DNA of 9,788 nt from Candidatus Izemoplasmatales bacterium (lineage in GTDB: Bacteria > Bacillota_I > Bacilli_A > Izemoplasmatales > Hujiaoplasmataceae), in assembly GCA_028694875.1 (NCBI GenBank), contig JAQVKB010000023.1, forward strand, positions 1 to 9,788. The letters are read 5' to 3'. Of this stretch, positions 1 through 6,113 are shown piece by piece; within the stretch, counting starts at the first letter, position 1; the number at the start of each line of letters is the position of its first letter. Position numbers and translations under genes: made by a program. A model generated the notes under the pieces. The model was not told the origin of the DNA. It worked only from the letters and a program-made list of their open reading frames with translations, and searched no databases.

Positions 1-423
1 CGGTTGATGATCGTGAAGCATCGTTTCGATCTCATCTGTCAATTGATTGATTTTCGCTGGGTCGACTTCGATGTATTTTTCCGTCATTTCATAACGAATA
101 TCTTCTAAAAAGAAGAGCGTTGCCATGACACCGTCATACTCCATAAATTCATGAAAATCATTGTGGAAGTACATCTCTAGATACATCCGACAGGATTCGA
201 TTTGATCATGCAAATACTCAAATCCAACCGAAAAAATCTTCTCAAGGTCGTCTGTAAGTTCCAAAGTTTTTTCGCTCACGCCCAAATAGATATGATTCAA
301 TACTTCATAGATTGGCATGAATCGATCATAGAGTGACATCTCATGTTCTTTGGTCTCGAGATAGAAATCCTCGATTTCTTTGACCCAGGAAGCGTATTCT
401 TGAAATAGATTGATCAAAGTCAT
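1..423 (-). CDS. Hypothetical helical acidic protein, 5' part only (runs off left edge)
   Basis: An open minus-strand frame of 141 codons with no stop reaches the left edge, so the C-terminus is missing. I do not recognise the family. The visible part is rich in Glu, Asp, Phe, Tyr and Leu with regular heptad-like spacing and few Gly or Pro, and reads as an all-helical, acidic, probably cytosolic protein. There is no signal peptide or membrane segment. Two starts compete. ATG at 423-421 (M-T-L-I-N-L-F) has the Shine-Dalgarno GAGGTG (425-430) only one base away. The in-frame TTG two codons later (417-415) has an ideal 7-nt spacing from the same site. I give the ATG coordinate but the TTG may be the real start. 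It lies downstream of the aldolase gene on the same strand, separated by a strong terminator and with its own -10 element, so it is probably a separate transcript. Confidence 0.75.
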   Translation of the reverse strand, partial: MTLINLFQEYASWVKEIEDFYLETKEHEMSLYDRFMPIYEVLNHIYLGVSEKTLELTDDLEKIFSVGFEYLHDQIESCRMYLEMYFHNDFHEFMEYDGVMATLFFLEDIRYEMTEKYIEVDPAKINQLTDEIETMLHDHQP

Positions 424-436
424 TCACCTCACAACC

Positions 437-442
437 ATTATA
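437..442 (-). promoter_or_regulatory. Putative -10 element for the left-edge gene
   Basis: A perfect TATAAT on the minus strand lies just after the aldolase terminator and about 14 bases before the ATG of the left-edge gene. No good -35 is found at 16-18 nt; the best TTG-like hexamer (TTGTGG) is 20 nt away. Transcription would start near 430, which places the Shine-Dalgarno almost at the RNA 5' end. Confidence 0.45.
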
Positions 443-456
443 CACGGCTTAGAAAA

Positions 457-485
457 GAAAAACCACAAATTGATTGTGGTTTTTT
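457..485 (-). terminator. Rho-independent terminator of the aldolase gene (symmetric, possibly bidirectional)
   Basis: The inverted repeat AACCACAA (461-468) / TTGTGGTT (474-481), extended by A/T pairs on both sides, has a 5-base loop. On the minus strand it is followed by a T-rich run (TTTTTCTTTT). It begins five bases after the aldolase stop codon. T-runs flank both sides, but no plus-strand gene reads into it. Confidence 0.9.
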
Positions 486-489
486 CGTG

Positions 490-1356
490 TTACGCTTTTT
501 GTACGGAACCAAACAACGCCATCTTTTCACGAACAGCTTGCTTGATGGCTTCGACACCAGGCGCAAGCAATTTGCGTGGGTCAAATCCTTTTCCTTCTAA
601 ATCTTTGCCGGCTTCAATGTATTTTCGTGTCGCATCCGCAAACACGAGTTGGCATTCGGTGTTCACATTGATTTTGGAAACACCCATTGAAATCGCACGA
701 CGGACCATGTCATCGGGAATTCCAGTACCACCGTGAAGAACAAGCGGAGTTGGGCTGGTCACATCATGAATCTTTTGGAGCACTTCAAAATTAAGACCTT
801 TCCAATTGGCGGGATATTTCCCATGGATATTGCCAATGCCTGCCGCAAGAATCGTCACACCAAGATCCGAAACAGCTTTGCATTCGGCGGGATCGGCGAT
901 TTCACCACCACCGATGACACCATCTTCTTCGCCGCCGATGGCGCCGACTTCGGCTTCCAACGACAAGCCAAGTTGGTTTGAAAGAGCAACCAGTTCTTTA
1001 GTTTTTGCGATGTTTTCTTCAATGGGATAATGCGATCCATCAAACATGATCGACGAGAATCCCGCTTCAATCGCAAGCTTCGCGCCTTCATAGGAGCCGT
1101 GATCAAGATGAAGTGCTACAGGTACGGTAATTTTCAACGATTCAAGCATGGCTTTGACCATCTCGGTGACAACTTTGTATCCTGTCATGTATTTGGCAGC
1201 TCCTTCACTGACGCCCAAAATGACGGGTGATTTTTGTTCCTCTGCGACAAGCAAAATTGCTTTTGTCCATTCGAGGTTGTTGATGTTGAACTGACCTACT
1301 GCGTATCCGCCTTGATAGGCTTTTTGACACATTTCGGTCAACGAAACAAGACCCAT
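490..1356 (-). CDS. fba: Class II fructose-1,6-bisphosphate aldolase
   Basis: Zinc-dependent aldolase that interconverts fructose-1,6-bisphosphate with dihydroxyacetone phosphate and glyceraldehyde-3-phosphate in glycolysis and gluconeogenesis; cytosolic. The 288-aa protein has the family's usual length and landmarks: GQFNINN near residues 21-27, HLDHG at 83-87 (catalytic Asp85, zinc ligand His86), FDGSHYP at 105-111, the glycine-rich EVGAIGGEEDG segment at 136-146, IGNIHGKYP at 174-182 (zinc ligand His178), LVLHGGTGIP at 205-214 (His208), and SKINVNTE at 227-234, which contacts phosphate. I chose the ATG at 1356 because GGAGG lies 7 nt upstream and family proteins start with M-x-L-V-x-L; an in-frame ATG 10 codons earlier has no such site. 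It appears monocistronic, with its own promoter and terminator. All expected active-site residues are present. Confidence 0.97.
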   Translation of the reverse strand: MGLVSLTEMCQKAYQGGYAVGQFNINNLEWTKAILLVAEEQKSPVILGVSEGAAKYMTGYKVVTEMVKAMLESLKITVPVALHLDHGSYEGAKLAIEAGFSSIMFDGSHYPIEENIAKTKELVALSNQLGLSLEAEVGAIGGEEDGVIGGGEIADPAECKAVSDLGVTILAAGIGNIHGKYPANWKGLNFEVLQKIHDVTSPTPLVLHGGTGIPDDMVRRAISMGVSKINVNTECQLVFADATRKYIEAGKDLEGKGFDPRKLLAPGVEAIKQAVREKMALFGSVQKA

Positions 1357-1394
1357 ATTATTTCCTCCGAAAATTGATGATTTCAAACGCTTCT

Positions 1395-1423
1395 ATTATA
1401 CTAAATACAGCACCTAAAGTAAA
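1395..1423 (-). promoter_or_regulatory. Sigma-A-type promoter of the aldolase gene
   Basis: Minus strand TTTACT (1418-1423), 17-nt spacer, perfect TATAAT (1395-1400). Transcription would start near 1388, giving a leader of about 32 nt that contains the GGAGG site. This fits constitutive expression of a glycolytic gene. Confidence 0.8.
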
Positions 1424-1426
1424 GAA

Positions 1427-1450
1427 GGAACACCTCGAAACCATGTAGTC
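1427..1450 (+). promoter_or_regulatory. Possible ECF-type promoter upstream of the sigma factor gene
   Basis: GGAAC (1427-1431), 16 bases, then GTC (1448-1450) resembles the general GGAAC-N16-GTC layout of ECF-dependent promoters. It lies about 185 nt before the sigma factor start. ECF genes are often autoregulated, which is why the site is listed, but the match is short and could be chance. Confidence 0.2.
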
Positions 1451-1496
1451 TCATCGGAAGATTGTGTGCGTAATTCTTATGTAAACCCATCGCAAG

Positions 1497-1525
1497 GTGA
1501 CGTTCCAAAAAAGATGTGCTATCAT
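1497..1525 (+). promoter_or_regulatory. Putative sigma-A-type promoter of the sigma factor gene
   Basis: GTGACG (1497-1502), 17-nt spacer, TATCAT (1520-1525) on the plus strand. Transcription would start near 1532, leaving a leader of about 100 nt before the ATG at 1636. The hexamers match 4/6 and 5/6 consensus bases. Confidence 0.5.
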
Positions 1526-1635
1526 AGAAAAGGATATATTTTTTCCGAAAATATCAAGAAATCCAACGAAATTGACTATCATCTTCTTGAATTCATGCAC
1601 TATATATATGGACTCTACCAAAAAAGGATAACGAC

Positions 1636-3195
1636 ATGACCGAAAACATTCCACAACAACATGTAGAACAACTCGTTAAAACGTACTACCCTTTGTTCAT
1701 TTCGTTTGCAAAATCGAGGCTTTCTTCACGACACGATGCCGAAGATCTTGCGCAAGATATCATGATTGCTTGTTATGAATCATTGAAACGAAATCCACAA
1801 ATCGAGAATATCAACGCCTATCTTTGGAGTATTGCGCATTATACATTGCAACGATGGTATTCGAAAAAGAAATGGGTTCTAACTGACGATGTTTCTAGTT
1901 TTACGAATGTGGTTCACGAGCAGTCCATCGGACTTGAGCCGATGATACTGGAAGAAGAACGGATGCAGATTCGACATGAAATCTTGCATCTATCTCAGCA
2001 CATTCGTCAAACGATGATTTCCTTTTATTTTGAGGGAATGTCCATGGCAGATATCGCGGAGGATCAAATGATCCCACTGTCCAAGGTCAAGTATTACCTT
2101 TTCACCGGTAAGAGCAAAATCAAGGAGAATATGATGAATCCAACTCAAACCCTATTGCGTCCTGAAGAATTGCATCTTTACAAATCGGCTATCGACTTTT
2201 CTTCTGTGAATCTGTGGAGTGTCTACCAAAGAACACTTCCACGTCAAATCGCTCTACTCTGTCACGGGACAGACCTTGATGTCACGGATCTCTCGATGTC
2301 TACTGGTGTCCCCGCGATGTATCTTGAGGAAGAACTCCAGCTATTGATGCAGTCAGGAACCATGAAATCTACCAATCAGAAGAAATATCGTACGAATTTC
2401 CACATTTTATCCTCTTCAAAAATCGAGGAACTGGTTCAATTATTCCATGCCATGCATGAAGACTATTTTTCTGAAATATCCAATCGATGGCAACGCGATT
2501 TAGATCAGTTGAAATCCACGGATTTGTTCCAATATGAAGCGTCCGACCAACAGTATGCCTGGTTCTATGCCAACCAAATCCCTGATTCAATGATTTTGGC
2601 GTGGCAAGATGAAGAATATCCGCAAATTCTATCTTGTGGATCCAGAGCTTTCATTTTCGCCGCGCAAGCCAAGGAATTTCGTTGGTCCATGGGTGCGACA
2701 CCGACGGAAATCGAGGGTGTGACAATCTGGGGATCCGATTGCCTCGAATTAGGCATTGAAGGAAATCAAGCGTTGCTTCACCGACATGAAGTTGCCAATG
2801 CCTTATGGGATTTGTGTCGAGGATTGACAAAACCAGAAGACGAAGAACTGTATGCCGAACTCATTCAAAAAGGAATGGCAACTCGAATTGAGGGGGCAGT
2901 CTATACCACATTGCCAATCAGCACACCAAAATCTAGAGCATTCATGACTCAAATTCAACATGAACTGTACTCCTTCATTTCTCCGAAGATGGAAGAATTA
3001 TTCGAATCCGCAACGAAAATCATTGCTCCAACGATTCCCCACGATCTCAAACCGTATACAAATGGTTATGTGAAAACATGGATTTCATTCCTGGCTGGGG
3101 TGACGCTCAAAGAAACTCTGTACAAGAAAGGTTTTCTCAAGCTTCCCAAGGATCGAGAGTCCGCTCCGGGATTTTCCTTCATCTACCAACCATAA
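1636..3195 (+). CDS. ECF-type RNA polymerase sigma factor with long C-terminal extension
   Basis: Sigma-70 family factor of ECF architecture that should direct RNA polymerase to a dedicated promoter set. Residues about 12-78 form sigma region 2: HDAEDLAQDI at 33-42 is the core-binding region 2.2, and AYLWSIAHYTLQRW at 61-74 is the -10-recognition helix. Residues about 110-165 form region 4, with the HTH in MSMADIAEDQ and IPLSKVKYYL. A normal ECF factor ends here at 160-200 aa, but this protein has 519. The tail begins with a winged-helix-like unit (about 196-256), continues through a helical stretch and a central part of uncertain fold (300-372), and ends with a second unit (about 380-470) resembling the first. 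There is no membrane segment or signal peptide, so the tail is cytosolic. The ATG has AAGGA 7 nt upstream. No anti-sigma gene is adjacent. The regulon and the tail's role are unknown; control by the tail is my inference. Confidence 0.85.
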   Translation: MTENIPQQHVEQLVKTYYPLFISFAKSRLSSRHDAEDLAQDIMIACYESLKRNPQIENINAYLWSIAHYTLQRWYSKKKWVLTDDVSSFTNVVHEQSIGLEPMILEEERMQIRHEILHLSQHIRQTMISFYFEGMSMADIAEDQMIPLSKVKYYLFTGKSKIKENMMNPTQTLLRPEELHLYKSAIDFSSVNLWSVYQRTLPRQIALLCHGTDLDVTDLSMSTGVPAMYLEEELQLLMQSGTMKSTNQKKYRTNFHILSSSKIEELVQLFHAMHEDYFSEISNRWQRDLDQLKSTDLFQYEASDQQYAWFYANQIPDSMILAWQDEEYPQILSCGSRAFIFAAQAKEFRWSMGATPTEIEGVTIWGSDCLELGIEGNQALLHRHEVANALWDLCRGLTKPEDEELYAELIQKGMATRIEGAVYTTLPISTPKSRAFMTQIQHELYSFISPKMEELFESATKIIAPTIPHDLKPYTNGYVKTWISFLAGVTLKETLYKKGFLKLPKDRESAPGFSFIYQP

Positions 3196-3199
3196 AAAG

Positions 3200-3231
3200 A
3201 AAAATGTGTATGAAACTCCATACACATTTTT
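3200..3231 (+). terminator. Rho-independent terminator of the sigma factor gene
   Basis: A perfect 13-bp inverted repeat (AAAAATGTGTATG, 3200-3212, against CATACACATTTTT, 3219-3231) with a 6-base loop, starting four bases after the stop codon. The T-run forms the 3' arm. Because the arms are A/T-flanked it could also act on transcripts coming from the minus strand. Confidence 0.9.
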
Positions 3232-3237
3232 CATGAA

Positions 3238-3261
3238 AAGAATCCGCCGAAGCGGATTCTT
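3238..3261 (-). terminator. Rho-independent terminator of the tldD-tldE operon
   Basis: On the minus strand AAGAATCCGC - TTCG - GCGGATTCTT forms a 10-bp stem closed by a C(UUCG)G tetraloop, followed by TTC within a T-rich stretch. It lies nine bases after the tldE stop. Together with the adjacent plus-strand hairpin it insulates the convergent sigma factor and tldE genes. Confidence 0.9.
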
Positions 3262-3270
3262 GAGTGTTTG

Positions 3271-4587
3271 TTATTTTCCAGCCACTGCCATGCTCTTCAC
3301 TTTGACGGAAGGGCAAGTAATGCCGTAGTAGCTCATCTTGAGATCGTTGGCGACCATCGTGATGTCTTTGAGCATCGCGATGAAGTTGCCCGCCACCGTA
3401 ATCAAAGCCACGGGATCGGCTTTTTTGCCATCGTTGACGACAAATCCACTCGCCTGCAAGGAGAAATCGCCACTCACAGGGTTCGCACCTGCATGAGCAC
3501 CTTGGACATCGGTGATATAAACGCCGTGTTTCACGGTCGCGAGAATGTCATCCAAAGAACTTTCGCCTGGTAAGAACTTGAGGTTGACAGCCGCGATATT
3601 GCCACGAAGTCCATTTCCAGTCGATTCGACGCCGTCTTTTTTCGCGGTCACGAGGTTATGGAGATACGTTTTTAAGACACCGGCAGAAATCAATTCTTTG
3701 TACTTCGTGGCGACGCCTTCGTCATCGAAAGAACGAGAACTGCTGCTCTTCTTCATGAAGGGATCATCCACGATCGTCACGAGTTTGGATCCGACTTCTT
3801 CGTTCAATTTGCCACGAAGGAGAGAAAATCCTTTGTGAACCGCATCGGCGGAGAAAATATTCGAGAACGCGGAAAGCAACGTCGCTAACGCGCCGCGATC
3901 AAATACGATTTCATAAGGACCCGAAGCAATGGGACCGGCACCGAGTTTTTCGGTCGCAGAATCGACGATTTCTTTCGCGAGTTTCTCGGGATTAAAATCG
4001 GAGAATTCATTCGTGATTTCGATATCAAAACCAGTACGTTGATCTTTGTCGTCTTTGACAATGACCGATCCACCGAGATAGGCGGAATTGACCTTGTTAT
4101 ACAACTTCAGACCTTTGGTATTTTGAATCATCATCGATCTCGTGGTTTCGGAATACATGGTTTCCGCAATCGTCAAACGAGAATCAGATTCATGGAATAA
4201 TTTGTCGAGTTGTTTGACCGACTCGATTTTCTCAGCCACTGGCTTGTTCGCGAGTTCCTCGTTGAACAATCCTTCCAAGGGTTGATAGAACTTGTCACCC
4301 GCGTAGATAATCGCATCGTCGAGGGAATCAATCACTTTAGCATTTTCAATCAAATGATCGACGATGCCATCAATCAAGGAGTCGTCCATGACTTCCGTGA
4401 CATAGGTTCCCATTTTGCCGTTCAACACACCACGAATGGTGAGACTGGAAGTATCGGCGATTTCGTATTTGTCGAGTTCTCCGGCAAACACTTCGATCGA
4501 GAGTTGGGTCGAATTGTTCAAATAAACTTGAACGTCCGAGAGACCTTTTGCGAGGGCTTTTTCAAAGAGTTTATCGATGTTCATCAT
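3271..4587 (-). CDS. tldE: TldE/PmbA-family protein, partner of TldD
   Basis: Non-catalytic-type subunit of the TldD/TldE heteromeric metalloprotease. In E. coli this complex processes the microcin B17 precursor and degrades unfolded peptides such as the CcdA antitoxin. The 438-aa length is normal. Family signatures visible are FDDEGVAT at 287-294, GVLKTYLHNLVTA at 303-315, and GVYITDVQGAHAGANPVSGD at 355-374. The HExxxH zinc motif of TldD is absent, as expected for TldE. The frame stays open upstream into tldD, but I place the start at the first of two tandem ATGs (4587). This gives a family-like N-terminus (MNIDKLFEKAL) and an AAGGGGG site 9 nt upstream. The tldD stop and this ATG are separated by one base (TAA-G-ATG), so translation is probably coupled. 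The substrate here is unknown. Confidence 0.93.
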   Translation of the reverse strand: MMNIDKLFEKALAKGLSDVQVYLNNSTQLSIEVFAGELDKYEIADTSSLTIRGVLNGKMGTYVTEVMDDSLIDGIVDHLIENAKVIDSLDDAIIYAGDKFYQPLEGLFNEELANKPVAEKIESVKQLDKLFHESDSRLTIAETMYSETTRSMMIQNTKGLKLYNKVNSAYLGGSVIVKDDKDQRTGFDIEITNEFSDFNPEKLAKEIVDSATEKLGAGPIASGPYEIVFDRGALATLLSAFSNIFSADAVHKGFSLLRGKLNEEVGSKLVTIVDDPFMKKSSSSRSFDDEGVATKYKELISAGVLKTYLHNLVTAKKDGVESTGNGLRGNIAAVNLKFLPGESSLDDILATVKHGVYITDVQGAHAGANPVSGDFSLQASGFVVNDGKKADPVALITVAGNFIAMLKDITMVANDLKMSYYGITCPSVKVKSMAVAGK

Positions 4588-4588
4588 C

Positions 4589-5986
4589 TTAGTTGGCCCC
4601 CTTCTTTCCGCCGACCGTGATCGAAGATACACGGAGGGTCGGTTGTCCAACGTCGGCTGGAATCGAACCGGAAGCACTGCCGCACATGCCGCGTGCACGA
4701 TCCAAGTTGTTTCCAACCATATCAATCTTCATTAAGATGTCGGCGCCGTTTCCGACGAGAGAAGCACCGCGAACGGCTTCCGCAATCTTGCCATCGCGAA
4801 CCATGTAGCCTTCCGAAACCGAGAAGTTGAAATCTCCGTTTCCTGGGTTGACGGATCCGCCGCCCATTTTGGCCGCATACAGACCATATTTGGTCGCTGC
4901 GATGATTTCTTCAAAGGTCGACTCGCCATTGTCGATGAAAGTATTCGACATTCTTGAAGTCGGTGAATACTTGTAGGACTCACGACGGGAAGAACCTGTT
5001 GGAACATGGTTCATCCGACGTCCGTTGAGTTTGTCGACCATATAGGTTTTGAGAATCCCTTTGTCGATCAACACACGGCGTTGTTGCGGATAACCTTCGT
5101 CATCGTAATTGGCACTGCCCCATCCGTTTTCGATGGTGCCATCGTCAATCGCAGTCACGATCGGTTCGGCCACTTTGGTGTTGAGTTTGCCACAGAAGAC
5201 GCTGGCGTTCTTCGCAACCGAAGTCGCTTCCAAACTATGTCCACACGCTTCATGGAAAATCACGCCGCCAAATTTGTTGTTAATGATGACAGGCATATTG
5301 CCGCTTGGGCAATCTTCGGCGAAGAGCATCGTTTTCGCAGTTCTTGCTGCGTCGCGTGCAGCTTCTTCGATATCGAGATCTTCATCGAAATATTCGTAGC
5401 CTTTTCCAGAACCAGGGCCTTCGCCACCGGTTTGCATGACGCCATCTTTTCCGGCAATCGCTTGAATATAGATTCTCGCTCTGACACGGGTTTCGGTCAC
5501 AAAACGACCTTCACTGTTGGCAATCAAGACTTCTTGTGAAGAGTCCCCTAAGTTAATGGCAACTTGTTGGATGACTTCATCGTATTCTTTGGCAGCCTTG
5601 TAGGCTTTTTGCATCAAAGCGACTTTTTCCGCTTGAGAGACATCTTTGGGATTACGCTTGACTTGATGCTTGGTTCCAACTTCGAGTTCCATGAGTGGCG
5701 TTCTCTTGGTTAACGTCTCTGAAGAGAACGACGCACTTAAATCTTTCGCCAGTTTGACGAGTTCTTCGGGGTTTTGACTGTTAGTGTATCCATAGACGCT
5801 TTGGAGTCCTTGTGCGAGACGCACACCGACACCAAAGACCTTCTGGCTGGTTACTTTTTCAACACGACCCCCGATGAGTTGGATCGACTCCGCGACCTTC
5901 TCTTCGATGTAAACTTCCGAGAAGTCCGCGCCGGTGGAAAGTCCGGCATCAAGAATCGATTCAACCAACGCTTTTTTCAGCAGCAT
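4589..5986 (-). CDS. tldD: TldD zinc metalloprotease
   Basis: Catalytic subunit of the TldD/TldE peptidase (U62 family), cytosolic, cleaving small or unfolded peptides threaded into the complex. The 465-aa protein has the zinc motif HEACGH at 245-250 within GGVIFHEACGHSLEA, and the downstream CGSASG at 435-440, whose Cys435 fits the third zinc ligand. Other family stretches are YDDEGYPQQR at 294-303, GILKTYMVDKLNGRR at 310-324 and PGNGDFNFSVSEGY at 381-394. The start at 5986 is supported by GGAGG 7 nt upstream. It is the first gene of a two-gene operon with tldE and has its own extended -10 promoter. No RiPP precursor or modification genes are visible nearby, so a housekeeping proteolytic role is more likely than bacteriocin maturation. 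Confidence 0.95.
   Translation of the reverse strand: MLLKKALVESILDAGLSTGADFSEVYIEEKVAESIQLIGGRVEKVTSQKVFGVGVRLAQGLQSVYGYTNSQNPEELVKLAKDLSASFSSETLTKRTPLMELEVGTKHQVKRNPKDVSQAEKVALMQKAYKAAKEYDEVIQQVAINLGDSSQEVLIANSEGRFVTETRVRARIYIQAIAGKDGVMQTGGEGPGSGKGYEYFDEDLDIEEAARDAARTAKTMLFAEDCPSGNMPVIINNKFGGVIFHEACGHSLEATSVAKNASVFCGKLNTKVAEPIVTAIDDGTIENGWGSANYDDEGYPQQRRVLIDKGILKTYMVDKLNGRRMNHVPTGSSRRESYKYSPTSRMSNTFIDNGESTFEEIIAATKYGLYAAKMGGGSVNPGNGDFNFSVSEGYMVRDGKIAEAVRGASLVGNGADILMKIDMVGNNLDRARGMCGSASGSIPADVGQPTLRVSSITVGGKKGAN
4597..4603 (-). promoter_or_regulatory. Ribosome binding site of tldE inside the 3' end of tldD
   Basis: AAGGGGG lies within the last codons of tldD, 9 nt before the ATG at 4587. 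It decides the tldE start and supports coupled translation of the pair. Confidence 0.75.
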
Positions 5987-6015
5987 ATTGAATCCTCCCT
6001 TACTGTGATGGTCTT

Positions 6016-6024
6016 ATTATAACA
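6016..6024 (-). promoter_or_regulatory. Extended -10 promoter of tldD-tldE
   Basis: Minus strand TGTTATAAT: a perfect TATAAT (6016-6021) preceded by TGN (6022-6024). No convincing -35 is found at 16-18 nt, which is compatible with an extended -10 promoter. Transcription would start near 6009, about 23 nt before the tldD ATG. Confidence 0.65.
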
Positions 6025-6080
6025 CATGTTTTGTGATGTTTCATAGGGTTGAAACGTGATGAATTTCCCTTTTTTGAAAG

Positions 6081-6104
6081 ACAAACCGGCTTGCGCCGGT
6101 CTGT
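6081..6104 (-). terminator. Terminator-like hairpin after the M32 peptidase gene
   Basis: On the minus strand a 10-bp stem (ACAGACCGGC against GCCGGTTTGT, one G-U pair) closed by a GCAA tetraloop, followed by a short, imperfect T-run (CTTTC). It lies about 10 bases after the stop codon. The weak T-tract leaves room for some read-through into tldD. Confidence 0.7.
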
Positions 6105-6113
6105 TTCATTCGA

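Noticed and set aside
1569..1612. TTGACT and TATATA as an additional promoter for the sigma factor gene
   Set aside because: The spacer between TTGACT and TATATA is about 23 nt, too long for a sigma-A promoter.
1451..1654. 67-codon minus-strand frame in the intergenic region
   Set aside because: No Shine-Dalgarno, begins inside the sigma factor gene, crosses its promoter, and shows no recognisable pattern.
4210..4620. 136-codon plus-strand open frame
   Set aside because: Antisense shadow of tldE; composition follows the complementary codons.
4588..4725. 46-codon N-terminal extension of tldE back to an ATG at 4725
   Set aside because: It lies entirely within tldD, has no family resemblance, and the tandem ATG at 4587 has a good ribosome site and a TldE-like N-terminus.
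5006..5539. 177-codon plus-strand open frame
   Set aside because: Antisense shadow of tldD, whose HEACGH motif and full family match prove the minus strand coding; no good ribosome site.
3271..5986. TldD/TldE as part of a RiPP (microcin-like) cluster
   Set aside because: No precursor peptide, cyclodehydratase or export gene is visible nearby; housekeeping proteolysis is the simpler reading.
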